A DNA stretch of 64,000 bases from Candidula unifasciata. Taxonomy: Eukaryota > Mollusca > Gastropoda > Stylommatophora > Geomitridae. The notes under the pieces are model-generated. The model was not told the origin of the DNA. It did no database searches and saw only the letters and a list, made by a program, of their open reading frames with translations. The translations under genes and the position numbers were made by a program. Location of the stretch: assembly GCA_905116865.2 (NCBI GenBank), contig CAJHNH020003113.1, forward strand, positions 446,393 through 510,392. The letters are read 5' to 3'. Below, in pieces: positions 11,935 through 23,900 of this stretch; the stretch's first letter is position 1; each line of letters opens with the position of its first letter.

Positions 11935-12115
11935 TTTGAACAAACATATCAAACACAGAATAACAATTCTGTCACATACAGAGCAACATAACACAAACAT
12001 GTTTTGATAAAGAAATTTTTTTTTCACAAACATATCAAACACAGAATAACAATTCTGTCACATACAGAGCAACATAACACAAACATGTTTTGATACAGAA
12101 ATTTTTTCACAAACA
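11935..12115. repeat. Two-copy tandem duplication of about 88 bp
   Basis: The segment from cacaaacatatcaaacacag to acaaacatgttttgat occurs twice in a row with few changes. Confidence 0.9.
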
Positions 12116-12149
12116 TATCAATATATGCTAGGTATTATGTATATTCCCT

Positions 12150-12335
12150 GTCTAGGTTCTAGGGCCCCATTCTTGGGGGTGCGGGGGCTGAGGGGGGGGG
12201 GGGGCCCGGGGCCCTCACTGCGTCCTTAACAAGCATGTTGTACAAGGCGACTAATTTTGGGAATTTCCTTTACAGTCAGAGTGCATCTGCCTGAGAGGCA
12301 ATGGTTGAATGATTATGGTTCTTCAAACTGTGAGT
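12150..12335 (-). repeat. Dispersed repeat R1, partial
   Basis: Contains agggccccattcttgggggt, ccttaacaagcatgttgtac, ttacagtcagagtgcatctg and gagaggcaatgg, in the R1 order on the minus strand. A poly-G run at 12193-12204 marks the variable centre. Confidence 0.8.
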
Positions 12336-12649
12336 AATATATACACCTTGTTCCTGAAATAAGATTTTAAACATGCATTTCAAATTAAAAATGTCAATTC
12401 AGTCATAGTTGACTGGATCCAGTTTTTTAAAAGAAACAATCAAACATAATTATATAATATAAACATGTTATAGAGATATAGAAAAACAAGTTTTTGAACT
12501 AATATGTACAATAACCATTCTGTTACACAGATCAATGAATCCAGTGTTTGGAAATGTGGTCACATATAAGAGAAAAATATTTTGAAAGAAACAGATTTTT
12601 GAACAAATAAATCCAAAGTCATCGTCCTGTCATGGCATTAAGCATCATA

Positions 12650-13080
12650 TTGTGCTCGCAGTCTAGTTATCCATTCTGTTATATCTTGTGCAACCTTTTC
12701 TTGATTGTTGATGGCCTCCAATTCAGCATTTTTGACCTCTCTCAACTTTGACCTCTCTCAACGTTCACCTTAGACATCTTCAGTTTCTCAATCCATTGTT
12801 TTTTCTTATTTCAGTGCCTGTTTAGTAATTCTCTGTCCATTTGTTCTCATGATGTGCCATATATCACCATCTTCTTTGTTATACAACTGTTGATATCAGC
12901 AGTTGTCCAGATATTTCTCTTATTGTTTCCACTAATTTAAATTCACCACATTTAGTTTTCACCAATCACCTCTGGCATTTGTTTTCAAATGCACTAAAAA
13001 TGTGTTCTATATCTTTAGTGGCCCTTTAGCTTTCACTATTACATGATAAAACTGAAATTGCATTAGCATTAAAAAATATG
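12650..13080 (-). pseudogene. Decayed LINE C-terminal fragment
   Basis: On the minus strand short broken frames resemble the LINE C-terminal linker. The plus strand shares phrases such as atttcagtgcctgtttag with the copy at 19800-20060. No intact frame remains. Confidence 0.55.
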
Positions 13081-14590
13081 TAGCCTGGTTTAAAACTACA
13101 TCTTCTCATTGACTTATGACCTCTGTGACTTACAATCATGCATACTCAGACCCCCTCCACCCCCCCCCCCCCCCCCGACCCCCGCCCCCCTCAAAAAAAA
13201 ATTGCACAAAAATAAAAACAACAGATAATTATATTGGTAGGGTAGAAAAAGTTTAGAAAACTGATGCCTAGAGGGCATTAGCTTATAGCCATCAGAGTAT
13301 GTTTCAGCCTATTGCGCACGGGAGACTGTCTGGAACTGCAGTCTGAATAAAGATAGAGTTGAAAAATGTAAGTTCAACTTGCCACCATTTTGACTTATGA
13401 CCTGTTAGTTGGAACAGAACTCGGCTGTCAGTCGAACCCGATATATGCTTTAGAGTTCCATATGTTGTTTAGGCTTTTAAATGTTGCTATGAAATAGCAA
13501 TTAAGTTACAGAGATGACTGAATCCAAACTGTGTATAAAATAAAATTATAAATACATTTAAAAAATGTAAACATGAAATAATCTGGTTTGTTACTAGTTT
13601 GTCATGCCGAACTTGATGACTCCACAGATTTGATTATTTATATTACATTCATGGAAATGTAACAGTTTGTCAATGTTTTTACCAAAACATTAAACTGAAA
13701 GGTAAGCGAATAAACCCTTGAATTGAACAGTGGTAAAAATAATTTCAATATAAAACTTTGAGCATTGTATACATTAGCACCTTACAGTGAAAGCAAGTAA
13801 GTGAACAGAGCATCAGAAAAGTCAGAGAATCCAGAAACTGAATCACTGTGGACAACTGTAACCCTTTTGCTCCGACATTTCTGCCAGGGTCCTATTGCCT
13901 GTCAATTTAATTTTCCCTGCTTGTCTATAGTGACCTGTGAACTGGCAGAGTTGACATCTGCTAAAACATTGACAAAGTCAGGATATGAATACATTAACTA
14001 ACAATAGCATTGGTGGGGGAGGTTACTCTAAGAGAAAGGGCTTTTCAGATTTTCTTGTAACCCTCAGTAATAGAAGTCGTGATGATACATGATACACAGC
14101 ATGAGTCACCTGATGTATTTAAAAAAAATTTTTTAAGGTCCTGGGTACTTACTCAGTTTAATGGTTCACCATGTTAGTGTTTACTGTTTACTTCTTTCAT
14201 ATTTCTTTATTAATTTTGAATGTAAACAAAAAAAACCTAACAATAAAAATGTAGATAAAGAGATTTTTAATGATTTTATAAAGTTATATTGTTATAGTTA
14301 CCCCTGTGAAGATTGTGGTTTTTAGGTTTTTCTTCCTCTAATTCTAATGCGGTCATGACCTATCTTTTCTTTAGTTTTTTCTTGGATGAAAGGGTTAGTG
14401 GACAGCGGACTTTTTATCATGCTGCAGCCCGCAAAACCAGTATAGAAATTATTCATTTGAACTGGATTAATCGTAGAATAAGCCTTGCCAGGTCTGGGGA
14501 TTAAACCCTAACCACTGCCTCAGTTGGCAATCACAAAAAACCACTATGCCATGAAATACAGGAACAAAATATTTAAACAAACCTTTTGTT
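13081..14590. other. Unassigned sequence with a poly-C tract
   Basis: A C-rich run at 13150-13190 is followed by poly-A. Otherwise no gene or repeat was recognised. Confidence 0.5.
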
Positions 14591-14815
14591 TGGCCGTGAT
14601 GAAGTGGCTAGAGGCTCGTTTGCGGATCAGAACGTCATGGGTTCAGGTACTGACGTAGCCAGATTTTTTTTTGCAAAAATGACCTTGAGTGGGTAGCAGG
14701 TAAAGTTCTGGTAAGTAAAATTGGCTGGAGTGACACTGACCCCATCACTCAGCGAGCGCCAATTAGTCTATAAAATATAGGTCTAACCCTATATACCTTA
14801 TTCACCTCAAGATGT
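14591..14815 (+). mobile_element. tRNA-derived SINE, family 1 (diverged)
   Basis: The degraded head ggccgtgatgaagtggctag keeps tcatgggttcaggtac at the B-box position. The body aaaaatgaccttgagtgggt and tail ctataaaatataggtctaac match the family. Confidence 0.72.
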
Positions 14816-15450
14816 GAAAAAAGTTGCTTTGCTTTTAAATGACCCTTTTTTTAAATGTCATTTAGACATATGGCAGATGATGCTTAACTCATATTTTTAT
14901 AGACCAATCATCACAACATGCCAGGCACCCGAACTTCTCAGGACATTATCTGACATTTCAAGCTGGGTCACCTGGGATTGAAGGTCAATGAAACATCTGT
15001 CTGGATACAGACTGAAACATCACACTCAGTGTAGAGTTACCATCATTTACCTTTCCTTAATGTTGCAACAATCCTAACTAATGATATCAAACACAGACCA
15101 CATAACTCACACAGTCTGGAATGTGACAGGGATACAACATCATGAAATGTCACTTGAGTCTTTCCTTAAGGGAATATTATTTAGATTAAGAAAAAAAAAA
15201 AAAAAAAACCATACATGTGTCACCAGTGCTAAACTTGGGCACTAGGAAAACTTAAATATGTAAAATTGACACTTTCTAAATAAAAGAGATGTTTGAGGAA
15301 AGCAATGTAAGCTTATGTGATCAAATGAGACAGACTGTGGGAGACATCATTTATTAAAAAAGAATGAGACGCACAGGATCACTCACTGTCACAAATGCTA
15401 CATCAAATAAGAGTCAATAGGAGAGATAGGGGTGCTCAAGAATACAGAGT
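14816..15450. other. Unassigned sequence
   Basis: A poly-A run lies at 15189-15209. No gene or repeat recognised. Confidence 0.45.
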
Positions 15451-15454
15451 TACA

Positions 15455-15735
15455 ATATCTTCTTCTTTGTTCACCAGCTGAAAGCTTCGGTAGAAAGTCC
15501 TGGTTGTTCGTCCATTTGTACTTTGGTTTTTCCCCCAGGGCCTGAGTTTTGCGTGTACAACCATTTTCTGGCTTATCTGTGTGCAGCTGGTTGTTCCCTG
15601 CTGCTGGGCCGATGCACTCCAAGTCTGGAGGAAGTCCCAAATTAGTTGACTCTTTCAACAAGCTTGTTGGGAGGCAGTGGGTCTATTCTTGTTTCCCCAA
15701 AAATGGGGCTCTAAAACCCGCACAGGAACAGTTAT
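15455..15735 (+). repeat. Dispersed repeat R1, near full length
   Basis: The blocks run in the order gttcaccagctgaaagc, gtcctggttgttcgtcc, cctgagttttgcgtgtacaa, gatgcactccaagtctgga, caagcttgttgggaggcagt and ccaaaaatggggctctaaaa. The same order is found at 58066 and, inverted, at 63505. Confidence 0.82.
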
Positions 15736-16139
15736 GATATTAAAGACATGAAGTGGTTTGACCATTTAGTATGCATGCAGCTAGGCCAAACTGTGTATGA
15801 GACCTTCTAAAGCAGAACATCTGGAAGCAGAAGGCAATACAAAGATAAAGGAAGATATCGACAGACAGCGTAGCTGAATCTCCTACAATAAAAAATAAAA
15901 CATAACGACAATTCAATTTACTCGAGAAAGCACAAGGAAATAGAGAAAACTCTGGCACTATGCAACGAAGTGGTTACAGTGCGATGATAAAAGAAGAAAG
16001 AAATACAACAGAATTTCAGTTAGTGATACCCTGTTCTTTCCCACAATTCTGATTCACAATGACGGATACTGATGAACATAAACCTACGTATGATTTGAAT
16101 GAGCTGACTCAAAAACATGAATGGCGCTACTGAATGCTA

Positions 16140-16810
16140 CCTGATGCTACAAAACTGATGTGTATCTACTACCTGATGCTACCAAACTGTTGTGTATCTA
16201 CTACCTGATGCTACCAAACTGATGTGTATCTACTACCTGATGCTACCAAACTGATGTGTATCTACTACCTGATGCTACCAAACTGACGTGTATCTACTAC
16301 CTGATGCTACCAAACTGACATGTATCTACTACCTGATGCTACCAAACTGATGTGTATCTACTACCTGATGCTACCAAACTGACATGTATCTACTACCTGA
16401 TGCTACAAAACTGATGTGTATCCACTACCTGATGCTACCAAACTGACATGTATCTACTACCTGATGCTACCAAACTGATGTGTATCTACTACCTGATGCT
16501 ACCAAACTGATGTGTATCTACTACCTGATGCTACCAAACTGACATGTATCTACTACCTGATTCTACCAAACTGATGTGTATCTACTACCTGATGCTACCA
16601 AACTGATGTGTATCTACTACCTGATGCTCCCAAACTGATGTGTATCTACTACCTGATGCTACCAAACTGATGTGTATCTACTACCTGATGCTACCAAACT
16701 GATGTGTATCTACTACCTGATGCTACCAAACTGATGTGTATCTACTACCTGATGCTACCAAACTGATGTGTATCTACTACCTGATGCTCCCAAACTGACG
16801 TGTATCTATC
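16140..16810. repeat. 32-bp minisatellite (about 20 copies)
   Basis: Units read tgatgtgtatctactacctg followed by atgctaccaaac. A recurring variant has gacatgtat in place of gatgtgtat. Confidence 0.97.
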
Positions 16811-17540
16811 TTGGTGTGATCGATGGGTTTGTAAACACCAATGACCTTCTGAGCTATGCTAATGGTAGTTTTTACACTGGTAGGGGGGTCTCCCATTTAA
16901 GTCAGTCAAGAGATAGGAATGAAGACTATGACAGACCTAAACTCACTGGGTTGTAGGTAAAGGGGAAGGTCAAAAACTAGGGATAGTAAATAGAAAAAAT
17001 GCTTGCTGAAACCAGATGCACTGAGTCATAACTCTGACAGAAAAAAAAAAAAACCAGTGTATTTTGCTTTATGATGTCTGTCTGCTAAATGATGGTCAGA
17101 AAACATCTTATATTTATTCGCATTGAGAAAAATAATGCAAAAATTATGGATGAAAATAAAACCCAACACAAGAGTGGTTGGAAGTGTAAGCAAAAATGAA
17201 TGATGGTAAAATCAATCAGTAAAATAGATAAATGACTAATAATCTATGGATAATTATAAAAACTGGCTTATAATTATAACATTTATCTCTCTTCTTCATC
17301 CAGTTTCTTCTAAATCCTTCTTGATCTTGTCAGTATTTTTAATTTCACTCCCTCTTTATTCTCCTATTACAAGCATCTTTCATGCACACAAACATTTACA
17401 AATATATTTTGCCATATGTCAGACTTGAAATTAGCAGTCAGTCTTTTGCAAAACAGGTAACGACATTGTTCATCTAGTTCACCAGTTAGCAGGAGGCAGC
17501 TGAACGAGTCATAGTTCTATTCATTCAAGAATTGAATGTT
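16811..17540. other. Unassigned sequence
   Basis: A+T-rich, no gene or repeat recognised. Confidence 0.45.
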
Positions 17541-17770
17541 GAATTAAGAACTGACATTACAGCACTTGGGACACTTCCATAAGTACTCCGTTCCCATTGT
17601 CAGCAGCAAGCAAAGAGTTATAATTTCATTGGTACCAGTAACAATGTGTGATTGTATGTCCATCTCATCCTTCCCCTGAGTGTTGAGTGTTGGCCAAATT
17701 CCCTGGTAACTCCCTGGAGTGCCATTCTCATTAGATCGTAATGATCTATCTATCTGCGCCTCCGCACTGT
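17541..17770. repeat. Dispersed repeat R6, copy 1
   Basis: Contains acattacagcacttgggaca and cttccataagtactccg, then ccttcccctgagtgttgagt. The same order of blocks is present at 46015-46245 and 52225-52450. Confidence 0.7.
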
Positions 17771-17829
17771 TCACTATTCCTTCAAGAAATGTAATCAAAC
17801 TAAAATAATCAACATCATCAAGTGCTCTG

Positions 17830-18080
17830 CTAATAGATCATGCTTCTCCATACGTTCCGATCTCCAGCAGGATGTATCAGTTGTGTGTGGACACTTTACC
17901 TGCCAGGTCAACAGCTATGAAGAACTTTCTCTCATTGTCTTTATTTGTCTCTCTTTCAGTTTATCTTTTCAGCTGTCACATGTTCCAGTTTTTCTCACTT
18001 AAAAATGTGGCCAGAAAACAAAACATGATGTTGCCTCCTGATTTTGGTGGCAAGTTGTTTCTTTGTCCACAAAATTTCAA
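17830..18080 (-). pseudogene. Decayed LINE C-terminal fragment
   Basis: Minus-strand pieces read GHIF, KLEHV and DRNVWRSMI in the order expected of the LINE C-terminal region (compare GHIVRRDE at 19960 on the minus strand). Several stops. Confidence 0.55.
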
Positions 18081-18540
18081 TATAAGGACATGTATTGAGG
18101 TTGATTCACAGATCCACTGCAAATGCTATGGACTAGGTGCAGTTCTGGGATTCAAACCCACACACTCACTACACCAGTGTACTTCCCAGTGGCGTTGGCG
18201 ACTTTTCTCATAGCACAATTTGACACTAGTGTCTGGAAAGACAGCAAGGTGCCATCAATAACTGATGCTTGAACTTATACTAGAATCATATTATTGACAG
18301 TGTCTCTCATTACACATTTAGGCATCACTATTTTATTTTATGATAACACCGAAACACTAATTTCCTTTTCACACACAGAAGTGTCAAGCGAACAAACTAC
18401 AAACAGAATGAAAATAAATGAGGAGTGACTGGTAGAGAAGTTAGCTATGTGCTTATTTGGAGATCCAAGTTTGAACCCCCATTAGGGTGACAGAGTTTTG
18501 TTCGCTGGGGACAAAAGTTACAATTATTTACCTGGAAATG

Positions 18541-19679
18541 CACTAGTTATGCTGTGCTGGGTCCCCAGACTCAAGACCCACCTGTTCTACACTGCCCTGA
18601 CACTAGCCATGCTGTGCTAGGTCCCCAGACTCAAGACCCACCTGTTCTACACTGCCCTGACACTAGCCATGCTGTGCGAGGTCCCCAGACTCAAGACCCA
18701 CCTGTTCTACACTGCCCTGACACTAGCCATGCTGTGCTAGGTCCCCAGACTCAAGACCCACCTGTTCTACACTGCCCTGACACTAGCCATGCTGTGCTAG
18801 GTCCCCAGACTCAAGACCCACCTGTTCTACACTGCCCTGACACTAGCCATGCTGTGCTAGGTCCCCAGACTCAAGACCCACCTGTTCTACACTGCCCTGA
18901 CACTAGCCATGCTGTGCTAGGTCCCCAGACTCAAGACCCACCTGTTCTACACTGCCCTGACACTAGCCATGCTGTGCTAGGTCCCCAGACTCAAGACCCA
19001 CCTGTTCTACACTGCCCTGACACTAGCCATGCTGTGCTAGGTCCCCAGACTCAAGACCCACCTGTTCTACACTGCCCTGACACTAGCCATGCTGTGCTAG
19101 GTCCCCAGACACAAGACCCACCTGTTCTACACTGCCCTGACACTAGCCATGCTGTGCTAGGTCCCCAGACTCAAGACCCACCTGTTCTACACTGCCCTGA
19201 CACTAGCCATGCTGTGCTAGGTCCCCAGACTCAAGACCCACCTGTTCTACACTGCCCTGACACTAGCCATGCTGTGCTAGGTCCCCAGACACAAGACCCA
19301 CCTGTTCTACACTGCCCTGACACTAGCCATGCTGTGCTAGGTCCCCAGACTCAAGACCCACCTGTTCTACACTGCCCTGACACTAGCCATGCTGTGCTAG
19401 GTCCCCAGACTCAAGACCCACCTGTTCTACAATGCCCTGACACTGGCCATGCTGTGCTAGGTCCCCAGACTCAAGACCCACCTGTTCTACACTGCCCTGA
19501 CACTAGCCATGCTGTGCTAGGTCCCCAGACTCAAGACCCACCTGTTCTACACTGCCCTGACACTAGCCATGCTGTGCTAGGTCCCCAGACTCAAGACCCA
19601 CCTGTTCTACACTGCCCTGACACTAGCCATGCCGTGCTAGGTCCCCAGACTCAAGACCCACCTGTTCTACACTGCCCTA
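18541..19679 (+). repeat. Highly uniform 60-bp array, 19 copies
   Basis: Nineteen 60-bp units differ at only a handful of bases. The core is ctaggtccccagactcaaga followed by cccacctgttctacactgcc. Because 60 is divisible by 3, one plus-strand frame stays open for about 400 codons with a 20-residue period (LGPQTQDPPVLHCPDTSHAV). No promoter, splice context or homology supports translation, so I treat the frame as a by-product. Confidence 0.95.
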
Positions 19680-19799
19680 CACAGTGGTCAATGCAGACAG
19701 TGAAGTCATCATTATCCTGTTGTGCCATTATATTTCACTTATGGCTTGCAGTCTGTTTCTCCAGTCTGTTCTAAACTGTGCCATTGCTTTGATATCACG

Positions 19800-20550
19800 G
19801 ATGGAGTCCAGTCCACACCTCTAGCTCCTCTTATCAATGATCACCTTAGAGTTTATTTTGGACATCCTTGTATCCTCAGTATCTCTATTTCCCATTTCAG
19901 TGCCTGTTTAGTGATTCTTTGTTCGTCTCTTCTCACAATGTGTCCAATATAGTCCCATCTCCTCTGTCTTATGACTGTTGATAATACTGACTGCCCAGAA
20001 GTTTCTCTTATTTCTTCACTCCTCTTAAATTCATCCCATTTTTTGTGCATGATTTTTTCCCGCAGACATTTATTTTCGAATGCATTTAACTTTTATTGCA
20101 TATCTTTGATAGTTCTCAGACTTCCACTGGTATATGTTAAAAGAGAATTAGAAAAGAGAATTAGTAACTTGGTTCTAAAACTATAAATTTAAGAGTTAAA
20201 TATTTTATTCAAGCTGCTAAAAACTGCCGATGCTTCACCAATGTGAGTCATAATTTCGTTCTTTGTGTTTTCTTGACTTTCAATTAACTATCTAATAAGT
20301 AAATATATCTGTGGCTCTATTTCTCTTTGTATCTAGCGTTAAGTCCACCTGATATGCTTTTGGTGTCCTCAATTATTTGTATTTTCATAACTTATTTCAA
20401 GTCCAGTGTTTGATGCTACTTGTGCCAAATCATCTCTTTTTCTTTGCAGGTCATTGTTGTCTTTACTTAGCATAACAAAATCAACAGCAAAATCAAGATC
20501 ACACAACTGTGTGTTCTCCGTCCAGTCAATGGCAGTGTTTCCAACATATT
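19800..20550 (-). pseudogene. Decayed LINE reverse transcriptase and C-terminal fragment
   Basis: On the minus strand, about 20500-20470 reads DLDFAVDFVMLSK, the RT catalytic-site region (usually FADD). Further on, WDYIGHIVRRDEQRITKQALKW is the LINE C-terminal linker. Stops and the altered motif show it is inactive. It lies just downstream of the carboxypeptidase stop codon. Confidence 0.75.
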
Positions 20551-20654
20551 TTTAAATCACCCAGTCAAAAGCTGTACCAAATTACTGGTGAGATGAAACA
20601 ATCCAGATTCAACTGCAAACCAAAAAATTAAATTATCATTATAATGCCCTCATA

Positions 20655-20915
20655 CTAAAGAAATAACATTGCAATAACAACAGAACATAATAGGTGTACC
20701 AACACCGTATTTTTTAGCCGCATGCAACTTTCTTTCCCATTTCTCTGATGCCAACTTTCACTGCTAGGAATATCTTCCAGTTTAACTGTTGCCGTGGCCA
20801 TGGCTGCTGGACTTTGAAAGCAATCACTACTAAACAGCCGAACGTCCAATCTGGTCACTGCTGAACCTTGAACTTCAAAGGGAATTTCTACAGGCACGTA
20901 GCAGGGGTGTCTCAC
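20655..20915 (-). CDS. CPM: CPM-like exon 8: end of transthyretin domain and GPI-type tail
   Basis: This exon encodes residues 378-463 and the TAG stop. The acceptor ctttctgttcag ends at 20916. It starts [13 protein letters not shown], which finishes the transthyretin-like fold. A polar linker follows, and then a hydrophobic C-terminus of about 17 residues (from NTVLVHLL to the end) with no cytoplasmic tail. That architecture is a GPI-attachment signal, as in CPM, rather than a transmembrane anchor with a tail as in CPD. The cleavage site is probably among the small residues of the [13 protein letters not shown] stretch, which is an inference. I could not place the poly(A) site with confidence, because LINE debris fills the sequence below 20550. 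Confidence 0.88.
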   Translation of the reverse strand: MRHPCYVPVEIPFEVQGSAVTRLDVRLFSSDCFQSPAAMATATVKLEDIPSSESWHQRNGKESCMRLKNTVLVHLLCSVVIAMLFL

Positions 20916-23900
20916 CTGAACAGAAAGGGAGAGTTAAATAATTACAGGAATCAACAGTTGCTGGCGTTGGATATGACACACATTGAGAGAGCATGATGAC
21001 AATATAACTAGAATATTCTTGCACTGGAACCCATAGATCAAAGAGCAATAGACAGATTGGGAAAAAAAAAAACTTTAAGAAAAAGAATTATTGACAGGTG
21101 AAAAAGACAGGAAAGAGTTGGGGTAAACTGTATGCAGTAACACAGGAGAAAGAGATGGGGTAAACTGTATGCAGTAACACAGGAGAAAGAGATGGGGTAA
21201 ACTGTATGCAGTAACACAGGAGAAAGAGATGGGGTAAACTGTATGCAGTAACACAGGAGAAAGAGATGGGGTAAACTGTATGCAGTAACACAGGAGAAAG
21301 AGATGGGGTAAACTGTATGCAGTAACACAGGAGAAAGAGTTGGGGTAAACTGTATGCAGTAACACAGGAGAAAGAGTTGGGGTAAACTGTATGCAGTAAC
21401 ACAGGATGAATTGGTGTGGCTGTAGGCCTATGCTCCAGTGGTGGATAAATGGCAGAAGAAGTTGGATCCATTGCAACTTTTTATCTTCCAAGACAATGAT
21501 GAAATATGTGGGGCAGGGATCAAGCTTCTCTCCACAGTACACATGCTGGGCAGTATTGTACAGACCATGTGTTGGTTATCCAGCATGATGCCTATCTCAG
21601 CCTGCTTTGTTTGCTTCAATAAAAAAGTAACACCATTACATCTGGAACAAAGCAGGCTGCTGAAGTTGATGGATCAGAAAAGCAGTGATCTGCCTGGCTG
21701 CCGGTCCTCCTAGACCAGATGGCAATCAAGGCAAAGCGTTTGGTCTGCCGTGTGATAACATTAAGTTTTTAGGTGGCATTTTCTCTTCCTAGGATAAGGC
21801 TAGTAACATCCCTAATGCGGTACTTCTAAGCAGAATCCTGATAATATTTTGGCCAAACAAGATCACAGATGACAAACGACTGACAAGGAAAACAAAATGT
21901 ATGCCATTGATAAATGTAATCAAAGGAAAAAGATGAAGAAGACTGGACATGCAGAATGCCCCACGACACTTTGACACAGACAGCTCTCCAAAGGCAGCAG
22001 ATAAAAACTAACCACCCACTTAAGAAAACCTGGAGAAGGAAGTCGAAAAGAAAATGAAGGAGTGTGAACTAAGAAGTTACCATTGTCAGAAAAGAAGCAG
22101 ACTGGCAGCAAATGAGATTATTTGTGAATGCCTTGTCAACAACAATATAAAGAGGATGGATGTAGACAGACAGAACTACAGCTTTTGGTTTCATGTTGTC
22201 TAGTGTGTCCTCTTATCTTTACTTCTTCCCTTTGCATCTTTGAGTGTCAATCACTGCAGGTCAGTTTGTTTATCATAGGGGCTTTTGACATCCAACATGA
22301 TCTGAATATCTTTCAGAGAAATAGCGAACCTACCAAAAACAAAAAAACAAAAACCCAGATAAGACACAGATGTATTGCTCTCAGCTCTGAAATGTTTCCA
22401 CCTTGATGAGGTAGTCAGACTTGGGTTCCAGTGACCCCAGGAATATGCATAAGATAACTTAGTCTTTCATGTTGGAGAGTCAAGAAACAAGAGATCAGAT
22501 GAAAGCAGACCTTGCTTGTAGGTAGACTCAGGACAGTGAAAGGCTGGGGACAGTGAAAGGCTGGGGACAGTGAAAGGCTGGGGACAGTGAAAGGCTGGGG
22601 ATAGTGAAAGGCTGGGAAAAGTCAAAGGCTGGGACAGTGAAAGGCTGGGGATAGTCAAAGGCTGGGGATAGTCAAAGGCTGGGACAGTGAAAGGCTGGGG
22701 ATAGTCAAAGGCTGGGGATAGTCAAAGGCTGGGAAAAGTCAAAGGCTGGGGACAGTCAAAGGCTGGGAACAGTCAAAGGCTGGGGACTGTAAAAGGCTGG
22801 GAAAAGCAATCAGGCTTGATGACACACTGTAACATGTCTTACTAGTGACAACATCAGGATAATGTCCTGCCTTTTAGACTGTGCCCAGAGATATTAGGTT
22901 CAAACCCACATCCAGTCATGTGCTTTTTTGTTTCTCAAAACAGTAACTCGGCCACCAGGCTGATCCAGTGTACCAGCTGAAGTCCTGGGAAGTAAAGGCA
23001 GCCTGCATGATGTTGACCACATTACCTGTCTACTGCCAATTGGTTTATACAAAAATGAGTTTAGCATCATATGCCCAATGGGTCACTGGCACAAAAAGGT
23101 GCTCTAATTACTTTCAGACAGTCAAGATTACTACTAGTTTAAAAAAACATTCAACCTACCAGCAAAACATATTCCCCTGGCAACAGAAGCTTGAAATATT
23201 CTCCATATTTTGTTGACTTGAATTGAATTGACTCCCGCCCTTTCACCATCACTGTTGCACCTTCTAAAGGTAGAAACAGGCTGTCACTGTACTGTGACTG
23301 ACCAAAGATAAGGCCTTTCACTCCTAGAAAACAGCAGCAACAATTATATTTAGGAGATAGTCATCATCATCATTCTTCTTCTTTTCTGCTATTTATCCTT
23401 AGTCAAGTCATTCTGTTCTTTGCAGTCGTATGCGGCTTGACCCACACCTTTCTCATTTTATTTACCTCAGTCCCTGTGGAAACCATGTTGTGTTTTGTGT
23501 GTGTGTGTGGATGTTCCCTACCTGAAGGTCATGGGTTGAAATCTGCATTGAGCCTTACTGTTTTACAGCAATTTGTTAGGATCCTAGATAGACCCGGCCT
23601 CAAATGGGATAAAGTACTGGGCAAGTAAAGGCATGGACTAGATCATCCACCAGTTGGTCTATAAAATATAGGTCTAGCACTACAAACCCTGGTGAAATAC
23701 CTTATATAATAATTCTACGTGTGTATAGTAACCAACTTTTCGTGCCTGACTACTTCCACCAGTGACAAACTGCATTTCTGGTGGCTATTGTTGGCTTTGG
23801 TGCCTCTTGAAACTGAAACACATGTTTTCTGTGTGCGCATATTTCTGGATTGTTCCAGGACTAATCGTCTGTTAACCAATTTTTCAAATACAACATTGAT

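Noticed and set aside
18554..19774. Open frame of about 406 codons in the 60-bp array
   Set aside because: The frame is kept open by a unit length divisible by three. There is no start context, splice context or known domain. Kept as a repeat and noted as a finding.
20080..20215. AATAAA-type signals on the minus strand as the gene's poly(A) site
   Set aside because: They lie more than 400 nt past the stop within LINE debris. I cannot tell a real signal from chance A+T-rich sequence.
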